Part shown: positions 8,506-17,097 of the stretch, piece after piece
How the letters are laid out: each line of letters begins with the position of its first letter
Numbering within the stretch: position 1 is the stretch's first letter
Position numbers and translations under genes: made by a program
Notes under the pieces: model-generated
Seen by the model: only the letters and a program-made list of their open reading frames with translations
What the model was told of the DNA's origin: nothing
Database searches by the model: none
NCBI GenBank assembly: GCA_937951615.1
Contig: CALFBH010000036.1
Location: 1 to 64,000 of the forward strand
Source of the DNA: an uncultured Saprospiraceae bacterium
GTDB taxonomy: Bacteria; Bacteroidota; Bacteroidia; Chitinophagales; Saprospiraceae
Direction of reading: 5' to 3'
Length of the DNA stretch: 64,000 nt

Positions 8506-9810
8506 ATGGAAGATATTATAATTATAGGTGGTGGATTAATGGGAAGTTCCGTAGCATGGAAACTATCCGATTATGGGCAAAAAGTGTTGCTGCTCGAACA
8601 ACAGGGAAAGAATTACAAGAGCGGTTCGAGTCTGGGCAATACACGTATTGCACGCAGTTTAGGGCCAAAGAAGGACGTTTTTTCCTATGTTCACAATCAG
8701 ACCGTAAAAGAAGTCGGTCAACTTTTGCACTTTTTAAATGGAGAAAAGTCTTCCCCGAAACATAAAATGGAGGACATCTACACGACTTCACCTGTATCTT
8801 ACTTGTTTCAGAAAGACGATCGAGAAGAAATAGCTAAATTTAGATTTAAAAAACAAAGAAAGTTTTATAGAATAGCCTCAGGAGATGCTGCGTTCAGAAA
8901 ATTTGGTATGACCATTCGAGATGACCAGGTTTTAGTAAGAGAGTATAAAAAATACTCTGGCACCATGAATCCATTAGCACTTATCGACAAACTTCGGCTG
9001 GGGATAGAAAAAAAAGGAAGCCAGATTAAATATAAGCACAAAGTTGTTCGACTCCTTAAAAAAGAAAACTTCTATGAACTAGAGGTTTTAAACACCAAAA
9101 CAAATAAAACGGAAACCATTCAAACCAAAAAAGTAATTATTGCCGCCGGAGCTTATACGACTGCTGTACTCAAAGATATTGCGCCTTATTTCAGGAAATT
9201 GGTTACGCCTAAAAGAGTGTTGGCTTCTTTTTTAAAAATCAGAGATCAACGCTTTAAACAACTGTCAGAAGGAGAGATTAAAAACATTATAAATGGACAT
9301 CCGATGTTTTCCCAAAGCGGCAAGATGTATTTTTCTATGATAGACAAAATAGAAAAAGACGGCTCAATGGTCTTTAAAATTGGCGGACATCTCATGCGTA
9401 GAAATATCATTGACTTAGACAGGGTTTGGACTTTCGAACCTCGAAAGAAAGAAATAAAATGGGCTAAAAAGCAATTCAGAAAATATCTTGAAATGCTGGA
9501 AATTCATCTTGAAAAGAAAGACATTGAATATGTCGGTGCTTATAATTGTGTGTATGCTGTATCTAAGACAAAAATTCCTTTTGTGACAAATATTATGGAT
9601 CAGGATGGTGTTTTAGATAAAGATATGGTCGTCGTAAGTGGTATGTCGGGAGTCGGAGCGAAAGGTTGTCTGGGCTATGGCTTATTAGCTGCGGATTTGC
9701 TTTTGGGAAGAGGAGAATCTAGTTCTATCTATCGAAAAGCAGCCAGAGCATTTGGAAATCCAGAGGTCAGGTTAAATACTAAAAGAATAAGACCTAAGCG
9801 ATTGTTTTAA
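8506..9810 (+). CDS. FAD-dependent oxidoreductase, DAO / sarcosine-oxidase-like
   Basis: 434 residues. An N-terminal FAD-binding dinucleotide fold IIIIGGGLMGSSVAWKL (4-20) is followed by a DAO-family body with the FAD-contacting IIAAGAYT (about 214) and a C-terminal VVSGMSGVGAKGCLGYGLLAADLLLG. This layout resembles monomeric sarcosine / N-methyl amino acid oxidases, which oxidise N-methyl or primary amino groups with O2. The residue that covalently binds FAD in sarcosine oxidase cannot be assigned confidently, so substrate and flavin linkage are open. It sits 5 bp downstream of the short SDR gene. Confidence 0.8.
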   Translation: MEDIIIIGGGLMGSSVAWKLSDYGQKVLLLEQQGKNYKSGSSLGNTRIARSLGPKKDVFSYVHNQTVKEVGQLLHFLNGEKSSPKHKMEDIYTTSPVSYLFQKDDREEIAKFRFKKQRKFYRIASGDAAFRKFGMTIRDDQVLVREYKKYSGTMNPLALIDKLRLGIEKKGSQIKYKHKVVRLLKKENFYELEVLNTKTNKTETIQTKKVIIAAGAYTTAVLKDIAPYFRKLVTPKRVLASFLKIRDQRFKQLSEGEIKNIINGHPMFSQSGKMYFSMIDKIEKDGSMVFKIGGHLMRRNIIDLDRVWTFEPRKKEIKWAKKQFRKYLEMLEIHLEKKDIEYVGAYNCVYAVSKTKIPFVTNIMDQDGVLDKDMVVVSGMSGVGAKGCLGYGLLAADLLLGRGESSSIYRKAARAFGNPEVRLNTKRIRPKRLF

Positions 9811-9845
9811 TAAAATTCGGATTTATTAAAGCCGAGCCGTGTTGA

Positions 9846-9879
9846 GTTTGAGTTTGTTTTTTGAATTTGAGTTTAAAAC
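9846..9879 (-). repeat. AAATTCAAACTC-type word repeat abutting a stop codon
   Basis: On the minus strand, immediately after the permease stop, the sequence reads GTTTTAAACTCAAATTC, then CAAACTCAAACTC. The same sense-oriented word follows the stops of several other genes in the window (48293, 53092, 62703 and others). Confidence 0.7.
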
Positions 9880-10695
9880 TTACAAATCACGTCGCGCCAT
9901 CAACCAAAAACTCAGGAAAATAAAAAGAGCAATATAAAAGGTAGAAAAAAGCACTGCCTCCCAGCCAGGAAGTGCCTGAAGAGAAAATGGTGTATTTTTA
10001 GAGGACATCAATGCTTGAAGACGAGCATCCGAAAAGAAATGCACTAAATCTTCAATGGCATTTAGTGGATAATAATCAGAGATTTTTGACTTAGGAAAGA
10101 TACGCGTGTAAGTTAGGAGACGAAGCAGCGGTTCCAAAATAATGGTATAAGTCAGATAAAACAAAATAGCCAATCCAGTGCGACGAATCCAAAGTCCAAT
10201 CAAAAATGCAAAACACATATAGCCAAAAGACATCAGGCAAAAACGTGGGATATAATACATCTGCTCCGTTACCCGCTGCATCACAATATAGTCAGTATTG
10301 AAAAAACCAAAGGCGAGGACAAGGAGTGTGTAATATAGTGTTGCGGCAACACTCACTGCCAGCATAAAGATCATTTTTCCGCCAATAAATTCCCTTCGAC
10401 TCATTCCCGTCATAATATTCTGCCGAGCCGTTTTATACGAAAATTCTCTAACGATCAACAGAATAGCCAGAAAACCTAAAAACAAAAAAGACAGCCAATT
10501 TCCCGCATAACCCATATACAACCAGATGTTCGGAAATATAAATAAACTGTCAATGTCAAATTCTCGAGGAAAATCAAATGATGTTTTAAAAGACAAAAAA
10601 CACAAAGGCAATAAGACCATATACAAAGCCATAATCACCTTGAAAGGACGATAATGGCGCATTTTTAACCATTCTAATTGTAAGAGATGTAGCAT
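9880..10695 (-). CDS. ABC transporter permease (ABC-2 type)
   Basis: 271 residues with about six hydrophobic segments, starting with KVIMALYMVLLPLCFLSF and ending with VLFSTFYIALFIFLSFWLMARR. The ABC-2-like feature REFSYKTARQNIMTGMSRREFI is a cytoplasmic loop typical of exporter permeases. It lies 5 bp downstream of the ATPase gene, so the two form one operon and one inner-membrane exporter. The substrate is unknown. Confidence 0.88.
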   Translation of the reverse strand: MLHLLQLEWLKMRHYRPFKVIMALYMVLLPLCFLSFKTSFDFPREFDIDSLFIFPNIWLYMGYAGNWLSFLFLGFLAILLIVREFSYKTARQNIMTGMSRREFIGGKMIFMLAVSVAATLYYTLLVLAFGFFNTDYIVMQRVTEQMYYIPRFCLMSFGYMCFAFLIGLWIRRTGLAILFYLTYTIILEPLLRLLTYTRIFPKSKISDYYPLNAIEDLVHFFSDARLQALMSSKNTPFSLQALPGWEAVLFSTFYIALFIFLSFWLMARRDL

Positions 10696-10700
10696 AATGG

Positions 10701-11612
10701 TTAATATTGTTTAGGCGCAGCATTGCGGGTGATTTCCAGAAATTCTGTTTCCAATTTTTTCTGTTTCATCACCAGATGGGTCAGGGTAATATTATGGCGA
10801 AAAGCAAGCGCATTGATGTATGCTGTACCATAGTCATCGTCTAGTGAAATAGATAATTTGTCTGTTCCAATAGATTGTACAGCACTTATTTTGTCGTCGT
10901 CTTTGAGGATATATTTTAAAGCTTCGAGGTCTTCGGCAGCGACTTCAATAGTAATGTCACTGTCCATAATTGCGCCGACACTTCCAGTTGCGAGCAGTTG
11001 TCCTTTTTTTATAATGGCAACATGAGAACAAATTTTCTCCACTTCATCCAGTATATGGCTAGCCATGATAATGGTCTTGCCCTGTTCCGCAATTCGGACA
11101 ATCAAATCCCGCACTTCCGCAATACCTTCCGGATCGAGTCCATTGGTCGGCTCATCAAAAATCAGGGCATCGGGATTGCCGACCATCGCAGCAGCGATAG
11201 CCAGTCGTTGTTTCATGCCCAACGAATAAGTATGGAAAGGAGCAGCCTTGCGTTGGTGCAAATCGACCATTTCGAGCAAGCCGTCAATATCAGGAGACTT
11301 AGTTTTTTTGATATGTGCAACGACTTTCAGATTTTGAACGCCATTCATATACGGATAGAAATTGGGTGTTTCCAGCAGTGTGCCAATACGTTTTCGCGCT
11401 TCCCGAACATTTATTCCACCAAACCAATTATAAGTCCCCGCATCCGGGCGTATGATGTCCATCACCATGCCCAAAGTAGTCGTCTTGCCACTTCCATTAG
11501 GACCCAATATCCCATACACCTGTCCTTGCTCGACACTGAGATTCAGCCCGTCCACAGCAGTGAGCGAACCATAGTGTTTACTGAGTCCCTCAATGTTTAA
11601 TATTGGCTTCAT
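10701..11612 (-). CDS. ABC transporter ATP-binding protein
   Basis: 303 residues: Walker A GPNGSGKTT (37-45), signature YSLGMKQR (129-136), Walker B ALIFDEPT (149-156) and a switch histidine in ASHILDEVE. The C-terminal 80-100 residues form the extra domain common in DrrA/CcmA-like exporter ATPases. It drives the permease encoded immediately downstream. Confidence 0.93.
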   Translation of the reverse strand: MKPILNIEGLSKHYGSLTAVDGLNLSVEQGQVYGILGPNGSGKTTTLGMVMDIIRPDAGTYNWFGGINVREARKRIGTLLETPNFYPYMNGVQNLKVVAHIKKTKSPDIDGLLEMVDLHQRKAAPFHTYSLGMKQRLAIAAAMVGNPDALIFDEPTNGLDPEGIAEVRDLIVRIAEQGKTIIMASHILDEVEKICSHVAIIKKGQLLATGSVGAIMDSDITIEVAAEDLEALKYILKDDDKISAVQSIGTDKLSISLDDDYGTAYINALAFRHNITLTHLVMKQKKLETEFLEITRNAAPKQY

Positions 11613-11621
11613 GGCTTAAGA

Positions 11622-11663
11622 AGAATGATGAACTATGAACTATGAATGATGAATGATGAACGG
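11622..11663. repeat. GATGAATGATGAAC word repeat
   Basis: Tandem imperfect copies of GATGAATGATGAAC and GAACTATGAAC lie between the ABC ATPase start and the kdsC stop. The same word occurs at 13862-13893 (inverted), 29560-29645 and 30346-30472. Confidence 0.7.
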
Positions 11664-11675
11664 TGTAGCAATGAA

Positions 11676-12185
11676 TCACTCAGTTTTTGCATTCCATTTG
11701 TCATGCAGCAGCAGTACCTTCTCAATCACATCTCGCACACAACCTTGTCCGCCTGCAATCGGAGAAATATATCGAGCAATTTTTTTGATTTCGTGGGCAG
11801 CATCTTGCGGGCAGGTCGGCAGTCCGACTTTACACATGACGTCGTAATCTGGCAAATCGTCCCCCATGTAGAGAATATGCGCAGGATCTAAATCATAAGC
11901 ATGAATAAATTCTTCGTAAGCTTCCACTTTGTCCCGCACGCCGCTGTATACATTGGTCACGCCCAATGAACGGATATGCTTCACTACGCCCTCTGATTTT
12001 CCACCCGTGATGATCGCAACATTATACTCCAACTCAACAGCCATCCGTATCGCAAAATCATCCCGTGTATTCATGCGACGCAACAATTTTCCATCTTCTA
12101 GGACGAGTACATTGCTTTGTGCCAATACACCATCTACATCAAAAATGAAGGTCTGAATATCGTTGAAAGTTTCCAAATAATTCAT
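11676..12185 (-). CDS. kdsC: KdsC-like HAD phosphatase
   Basis: 169 residues, the length of KdsC/YrbI. HAD motif I is DVDGV (D16, D18), motif II is the TGG at 60-62, motif III lysine is K86 and motif IV is GDDLPD (108-113). It has no cap domain, as in the C0 subclass. Family members hydrolyse KDO-8-phosphate (or a related nonulosonate phosphate) for lipopolysaccharide core synthesis in the cytoplasm. Other KDO genes are not adjacent, so the exact sugar is inferred. The start codon is preceded by an AAATCCAAACG-type word repeat. Confidence 0.88.
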   Translation of the reverse strand: MNYLETFNDIQTFIFDVDGVLAQSNVLVLEDGKLLRRMNTRDDFAIRMAVELEYNVAIITGGKSEGVVKHIRSLGVTNVYSGVRDKVEAYEEFIHAYDLDPAHILYMGDDLPDYDVMCKVGLPTCPQDAAHEIKKIARYISPIAGGQGCVRDVIEKVLLLHDKWNAKTE

Positions 12186-12204
12186 ACACTGAAATAGATG
12201 ACGT

Positions 12205-12238
12205 TTGAGTTTGAATTTGACGTTTGGATTTGAATTTT
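12205..12238 (-). repeat. AAATTCAAACTC-type word repeat upstream of kdsC
   Basis: On the minus strand this reads AAATTCAAATCCAAACG, then TCAAATTCAAACTC, ending about 20 bases before the kdsC start. It is in the same sense as the copies found after stop codons elsewhere. Confidence 0.65.
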
Positions 12239-12242
12239 CCCA

Positions 12243-12485
12243 CTACTGATTATCCCGCCATTCATACACCCATTTGGCTTGTATTTGTTCGAGGTGTCCT
12301 TCGGTAGACCCTTCGCGTTTGCCTTCAAAAGTATCTATTTCCAGTATCCATTCCAGCAATTCTGTGAAGCGAATACGATAAATTTTCGACTCTGTGAAGT
12401 CATCTCCAAACCGTTCATACAGTTTCATGGCGATGTCTTCATGGTCTTTCCAATCGATTGGTAAATCTTCTATATCAAAACCCAT
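12243..12485 (-). CDS. iscX: Fe-S assembly protein IscX family
   Basis: 80 residues. The family core is DWKDHEDIAMKLYERF, then IRFTELLEWILEIDTFEG and SNEG-like STEGHLEQIQAKWVYEW. IscX is a small acidic iron-binding adaptor of IscS that modulates Fe-S assembly. It lies 240 bp downstream of a 2Fe-2S ferredoxin of the Isc type, as in isc operons, but iscS, iscU, hscA and hscB are absent here. A long word-repeat hairpin separates the two genes. Confidence 0.85.
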   Translation of the reverse strand: MGFDIEDLPIDWKDHEDIAMKLYERFGDDFTESKIYRIRFTELLEWILEIDTFEGKREGSTEGHLEQIQAKWVYEWRDNQ

Positions 12486-12569
12486 ATTATAAGTGAATGA
12501 ATGAATTAGTAAATGAGTGAATAAGCCTTAGTAGTCTTTCAAGTTAATATTGTCGGGTGATTAGGATGG

Positions 12570-12660
12570 TTTCATTGTTGAAATTGCTTCATTGCTATTG
12601 TTTTTTGCTGCGCAAAAAATCACGATAACAATTTAACCATCATAGCAATAGAACAATTTG
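12570..12660. repeat. Intergenic hairpin with TTTTGCnnnGCAAAA core (copy i)
   Basis: The core TTTTTTGC tgc GCAAAAAA (12601-12619) is flanked by arms made of ATTGCTATTG-like words on the left and their reverse complement (AGCAATAGAACAAT) on the right. The stem runs T-to-A, opposite to a Rho-independent terminator. It lies between iscX and fdx. Confidence 0.65.
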
Positions 12661-12725
12661 CACCAAAACCTGACTCAAAAGATATAAAATTTAATTTACC
12701 CGATATTATTAACTGGAAGAACTAC

Positions 12726-13064
12726 TTAGTGTTCATGCCCGATAATACCCGATTGGTCGGGAATCGTGACTTCTATCTCCGCATCATCTTTCAGAATGAT
12801 ACACTGACAAGCCAGGCGGGATTCCAGACGTGGATTGATTGCCCGATCAATAAAATCTTCTTCTTTGTCAGAAATTTCTTCTAAAAGATCGTCTCCTTTT
12901 TCCACATAAATATGACAGGTACTACAGGCACACACGCCACCACAATTGTGGTTCAGGTGAATGTCATGCTCTTCTGTCAATTCCAGAATGGATATATCCG
13001 CTTCCGCCTCTACTGTTTTTGAAGGGATATTTTTATCTTCAAAATTGAATTTTATTTTCGCCAT
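12726..13064 (-). CDS. fdx: 2Fe-2S ferredoxin, adrenodoxin/Isc type
   Basis: 112 residues. The cluster ligands C41, C47, C50 and C86 have the CX5CX2CX35C spacing of adrenodoxin/Isc ferredoxins. Additional cysteines occur at 45 and 88. It transfers electrons in the cytoplasm, probably for Fe-S cluster assembly given the iscX neighbour. Start at ATG, MAKIKFNFED. Confidence 0.93.
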   Translation of the reverse strand: MAKIKFNFEDKNIPSKTVEAEADISILELTEEHDIHLNHNCGGVCACSTCHIYVEKGDDLLEEISDKEEDFIDRAINPRLESRLACQCIILKDDAEIEVTIPDQSGIIGHEH

Positions 13065-13156
13065 TAAGACTTTTTGTTGGGTGCTGACGCACCATTTGTT
13101 ATAATCTAATTATACAATAAAAAAAATAGCCATTTAGTTCATAAATGACACACTAA

Positions 13157-13594
13157 TCATCTTAATCTATCCATAGACTTGATCAGCTGCTCGTCTTTTT
13201 TGATAAAACGATTGGCAAGAGCCGAAAAAATAAGTGCAGCCAGTGAAGCCAGCAAGCCCAAACCAACTTCAATAAGTGTTCCTTTAGGAATAGTACTCCA
13301 TTCCTGATAAAACAACAAAAAGCCCAGAAGTGGCAACAAAACACTTAACACAATCAGCAAATATCCAAAGCGCATCTGTAAGGTACGATTTTTAAACATA
13401 AAGATATTCAGCACTGCCAAAGCACCGCCAAGAATCGTCATAACAAGCAATACGGGATGATCCTGAATATTGAAAACAGTATCAGACAAAAAGCCTGTTG
13501 TAGCAGTATTGCTCGACGCCAGTTCCAGTCCGAACAGCGAGAAAAAAGCACCTGCAACCAGCAGTAAAAAAATAGATTGAATACGTTGTATCAT
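13157..13594 (-). CDS. DUF4293 family membrane protein
   Basis: 145 residues from the ATG at 13594, chosen because MIQRIQSIFLLL is the family N-terminus; the longer frame upstream is repeat-derived. There are four predicted membrane helices: residues 5-22, about 45-62, 72-92 and about 105-122. The C-terminus is charged (RFIKKDEQLIKSMDRLR). This family is confined largely to Bacteroidota and has no established function. A TTTAAG simple repeat and a -7 box lie upstream. Confidence 0.85.
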   Translation of the reverse strand: MIQRIQSIFLLLVAGAFFSLFGLELASSNTATTGFLSDTVFNIQDHPVLLVMTILGGALAVLNIFMFKNRTLQMRFGYLLIVLSVLLPLLGFLLFYQEWSTIPKGTLIEVGLGLLASLAALIFSALANRFIKKDEQLIKSMDRLR

Positions 13595-13597
13595 CTT

Positions 13598-13637
13598 TAA
13601 TAAGTTTAAGTTTAAGTTTAAGTGCAAGTTTAAAACT
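13598..13637. repeat. TTTAAG simple tandem repeat
   Basis: About five imperfect units of the hexamer TTTAAG lie in the leader of the DUF4293 gene, directly before its start. A similar array (AAACTTAAACTT) is at 58633-58675. Confidence 0.7.
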
Positions 13638-13743
13638 AATCTTGACTCAATCTCAAACTTAATTATAAAATTATTATATATTGTAAACAAGGGAGCAATG
13701 AAGCAATTGAACCATACAGCAATTGAACAATGAAACCACACCG

Positions 13744-13751
13744 CAAAGGTA
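13744..13751 (-). promoter_or_regulatory. Bacteroidota -7 box for the DUF4293 gene
   Basis: The minus strand reads TACCTTTGCGG, a strong form of TAnnTTTG. It gives a leader of about 145 nt before the chosen DUF4293 start, containing the TTTAAG array. Confidence 0.5.
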
Positions 13752-13861
13752 ATGGTTTATCAAAATGTACCAAACAATATAGGCGATGAAAATAGATTAT
13801 GGAGAAGATAAGCAGACAGTCTTAGAATCAGGGAAGTGAGTTAGTGAAATGATGTTAGAAT

Positions 13862-14271
<410 letters not shown>

Positions 14272-14363
14272 GGTGGATTATTTTTATAATCTAAATTGTT
14301 TTCTACCATGTAAAAATACAAATTTATTTTTTACTTATTCTCTGATATTCAGCCAGGATGATA

Positions 14364-14389
14364 GTTGTCCGAGCGGAGTCGAGGACAAC
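14364..14389. repeat. REP-like palindrome GTTGTCC...GGACAAC, copy 1
   Basis: GTTGTCC, then GAGCGGAGTCGA, then GGACAAC. Copies with the same core are at 18380, 46830 (short), 47012 (reverse) and 58871. Confidence 0.75.
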
Positions 14390-14436
14390 ACAGATAGTTG
14401 ATTTCGGCTCCGCTCAACCAACTGTAATTCAATTCG

Positions 14437-14733
14437 CCAACCTCGCAACCCGTCCAACACCCCGATGCGCAACCCACAACTCGCCAACCCGCAACCCAAC
14501 AACCCGCAACTCGCCAACACCCCGATGCGAACCCGCAACCCGTCCAACACCCCGATGCGCAACCCGCAACTCGCCAACTCGCAACCCAACAACCCGCAAC
14601 TCGTCCAACACCCCGATGCGAACCCACAACTCGCCAACCCGCAACGCTAAGTATATTGAGTAATTGAGTAAATTGAGTAGCTAACAACCCACAACTCGCC
14701 AACCCGCAACCCAACAACCCGCAACTCGCCAAC
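14437..14733. repeat. C-rich tandem word array downstream of thiE
   Basis: Degenerate tandem units of AACCCGC, AACTCGCC and CCAACA, with CACCCCGATGCG interspersed three times. It begins directly at the thiE stop. On the minus (thiE sense) strand it is GGG-rich with 4-5 base spacers, a G-quadruplex-type pattern. A similar array abuts the stop of the gene at 57182. Confidence 0.85.
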
Positions 14734-15366
14734 TCACCCAATCACCTCAATAAATCGCTCCGCATTGATACTTATCTCCCCATAACCAATAGCAGAAGCT
14801 GCCGCAATGCCGTACATTCCCGTACCCAATATCTCACTCACATCTTCCACACGTATACCGCCGACCGCGATAAGTGGAATCATAATGCCAGCTTCCCTGC
14901 ATTGTTGCGCAATCTTCCGGTAACCGTCCAAGCCCACAAGCGGGCTTAGATTTTCTTTAGTAATAGTAAATCGAAATGGACCGACCCCAATATAATCAAC
15001 ACCTTGCTTCGCCAATTTCTGAATCTCTTCAAATGTATTCGCAGTACCACCAATAATGGCATCATCGCCTAGAATTTTTCGGGCAGCTATGGGCGACATA
15101 TCGGTTTTGCCAAGATGAACACCGTCTGCACCAACTGCCTTTGCAATCTCTACATGGTCATTGATAATTAAAATCGCACCAGCTTCACGGCTACAGTGTC
15201 GGGCATTTTGTGCATAACGCAGCCATTCCTCATAAGGGGCATTTTTAACACGAAGCTGTACCCATTTTACGCCAGATAAACAAGCTTTTTGTATCAACTC
15301 GCAATGCGTAGAAGATGGCGATTGGTGCGTAATGTATTGTAGCTTTTCAATTTTTTTGTTGAACAT
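14734..15366 (-). CDS. thiE: Thiamine phosphate synthase
   Basis: 210 residues. It joins HMP-PP and HET-P to thiamine phosphate. TIM-barrel landmarks are KWVQLRVKN, ILIINDHVEIAKAVGADGVHLGKTD and the catalytic loop GVGPFRFTITKENLSP. IGGTANTFEEI and the phosphate site VGGIRVEDV are also present. No other thi gene is adjacent and I found no TPP-riboswitch-like conserved CUGAGA element upstream. Its stop codon TGA is the first part of a repeated GTTGGCGAGTTG array. Confidence 0.94.
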   Translation of the reverse strand: MFNKKIEKLQYITHQSPSSTHCELIQKACLSGVKWVQLRVKNAPYEEWLRYAQNARHCSREAGAILIINDHVEIAKAVGADGVHLGKTDMSPIAARKILGDDAIIGGTANTFEEIQKLAKQGVDYIGVGPFRFTITKENLSPLVGLDGYRKIAQQCREAGIMIPLIAVGGIRVEDVSEILGTGMYGIAAASAIGYGEISINAERFIEVIG

Positions 15367-15474
15367 AATCTGTTATTTGTTCGGTATAAATGTGTTTTTG
15401 TATTCATTGAGACGCTAACAAATGACACCGATAACATAAAAGAACTTCTATTTTTTAAATTTTATAATTGTTTA

Positions 15475-15618
15475 GGTCGATGGTCGATGGTCAATAGTCG
15501 ATGGCTGTTTTTAAGTATTCAAGCTATTTTAGTGCTCATTTTGCTCTGCAAAAAGCATGAAAAACTGTATATATTTGGTCTATTTGATGTTCAGCTATCG
15601 ACTATCGACTGCGGACTA
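15475..15618. repeat. Intergenic hairpin with TTTTGCnnnGCAAAA core (copy ii)
   Basis: The left arm is GTCGATGGTCAATAGTCG words and the right arm is CTATCGACTATCGACTGC; the core TTTTGC tct GCAAAA is at 15539-15553. The right arm overlaps the stop codon of the dihydroorotase gene, whose TAG is part of the word. Confidence 0.7.
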
Positions 15619-16950
15619 TGGACGAAATTTTAGTCTTTGCCCTTTTCGACTTTCGTCAAATACACCATTGGCATAAGCCAGATGACCACTCACAATAGTA
15701 TGACTCACTCGCCCCTGAAAAGTTGCGCCTTCTAAGGGCGACCAGCCACATTTATAGTCAATATTATTCGGCTGAACTGTCCAATTAAACTTAGGATCAA
15801 AGAGAACCAAGTCGGCATGATAACCCTCGCGGATATAGCCTCTTTTTTCTACCCGAAAACATTCGGCAGGAGCGTGGCACATTTTTTCTATTATGCGTTC
15901 CAGCGAAATTTTACCAGCCTGATAAAAGCCGAGCATGATATTGAGCGAATGTTGCACCAAAGGCAGTCCAGAAGGTGCTTTGAAATAAGTATTGTCTTTT
16001 TCGTCACGAGTGTGTGGTGCATGATCGGTGGCAATAATGTCCAGTCGATTATCCAGTAGGGCAGGGAAGAGGGCGTCGCGATGTGAAGCAGCTTTGATGG
16101 CTGGATTGCATTTGACTTTTGTACCTAAGGTTTCATAATCATCACTGCTAAAATACAAGTGGTGTACACAAACTTCCGCTGTAATGCGTTTTTCCGATAA
16201 GGGAATATCATTTCTGAATAAAGCCAGTTCATCTGCCGTAGAAATATGCAAGATATGCAGGCGAGTATTGTGCTTCTTAGCCAGCTCGACAGCAAGGCTA
16301 GAAGATTTTAAACAACCTTCAACATTCCTGATTTCAGGATGACAGGAAATCGGAACGTCTTCGCCATAACGTGCTTTATAAATCTCCGTATTGGCACGAA
16401 TAGTCGTTTCGTCTTCGCAATGTGTCGCAATCAGCATCGGACATTCTGCGAACAATTTATCCAAAGTTACTGGATCATCCACCAGCATATTGCCCGTACT
16501 GCTGCCCATAAAAGCTTTGATGCCACAAACATTTTCAGCATTAGTTTTCAGCACTTCTTCCAGATTGTCATTCGACGCGCCCATGAAGAAAGAATAATTT
16601 GCCAGCGATTTTTGAGCGGCTATATCATATTTGTCCTGTAGCAATTCCTGCGTCAATGCAGCGGGTTTGGTATTGGGCATTTCCATAAAAGAGGTCACGC
16701 CACCTGCTACGGCTGCCCGAGGCTCGGTATAAAGGTCAGATTTATGTGTCAGTCCAGGTTCCCGAAAATGCACCTGATCATCAATAATGCCTGGCATGAG
16801 GTATTTGCCAGAGCCGTCGATTTCTATATCAGCATTAGCACTGATAGTCGGTGCAATTTTTTCTATCCAACCATCTTTCACCAGTACATCAGCATTGAAA
16901 ATTTTGCCTTCATTGATGACCTGAGTATTTTTTATAAGAATAGATTTCAT
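15616..16950 (-). CDS. pyrC: Dihydroorotase
   Basis: 444 residues, amidohydrolase fold. It cyclises carbamoyl aspartate to dihydroorotate in pyrimidine synthesis. The motifs are GIIDDQVHFREPGLTHK (55-70), GGVTSFMEMPNT, and the catalytic DHAPH near residue 313. The usual HxH metal motif reads QVH, so the first ligand histidine is Gln59; from memory, similar DDQVHFREPG forms occur in other Bacteroidota dihydroorotases. The metal-bridging Lys of class I enzymes is not placed. The likely substitute explanations are a mononuclear site or a non-catalytic homologue. No pyrB is nearby. Confidence 0.88.
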   Translation of the reverse strand: MKSILIKNTQVINEGKIFNADVLVKDGWIEKIAPTISANADIEIDGSGKYLMPGIIDDQVHFREPGLTHKSDLYTEPRAAVAGGVTSFMEMPNTKPAALTQELLQDKYDIAAQKSLANYSFFMGASNDNLEEVLKTNAENVCGIKAFMGSSTGNMLVDDPVTLDKLFAECPMLIATHCEDETTIRANTEIYKARYGEDVPISCHPEIRNVEGCLKSSSLAVELAKKHNTRLHILHISTADELALFRNDIPLSEKRITAEVCVHHLYFSSDDYETLGTKVKCNPAIKAASHRDALFPALLDNRLDIIATDHAPHTRDEKDNTYFKAPSGLPLVQHSLNIMLGFYQAGKISLERIIEKMCHAPAECFRVEKRGYIREGYHADLVLFDPKFNWTVQPNNIDYKCGWSPLEGATFQGRVSHTIVSGHLAYANGVFDESRKGQRLKFRP

Positions 16951-16963
16951 ATTTTTTAATTAC

Positions 16964-17091
16964 GGTTTGGTAAACTTGTGCGTAGGTTTTGCAGAAAGGG
17001 CGAGTTTGCTAAACCTTCTACTGAATCGTGCCTTCTGAGTAAGGTTTAGCAAACTTCTTGCTCGCAATACTGCCCGCAAGTTTACCAAACC
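16964..17091. repeat. Nested TTTGGTAAACTTG / TTTGCTAAACC palindrome, copy A
   Basis: The outer 15-bp arms GGTTTGGTAAACTTG / CAAGTTTACCAAACC and inner 15-bp arms AGTTTGCTAAACCTT / AAGGTTTAGCAAACT are both perfect, giving a 128-bp imperfect hairpin. It lies just upstream of pyrC. A diverged copy is at 58737-58860. Confidence 0.8.
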
Positions 17092-17097
17092 AATGAA

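Larger units (their letters stand above)
14272..14733. other. Gene-free, repeat-filled interval before thiE
   Basis: It contains a REP-like palindrome (14364-14389), a second short GTTGA...TCAAC palindrome (14397-14418) and a C-rich tandem repeat array (about 14437-14733). Open frames of about 100 residues on both strands are low-complexity products of the repeat and are not genes. Confidence 0.7.

Noticed and set aside
10998-11600. 200-residue plus-strand frame inside the ABC ATPase gene
   Set aside because: Antisense shadow of a clear ABC ATPase.
14335-14741. Overlapping open frames of 60-130 residues (Cys/Gly/Val-rich, Pro/Asn/Thr-rich)
   Set aside because: They are translations of the C-rich tandem array in all frames, with no initiation context or family match.
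15367-15474. Possible TPP riboswitch upstream of thiE
   Set aside because: The conserved CUGAGA and helix elements were not found on the minus strand.
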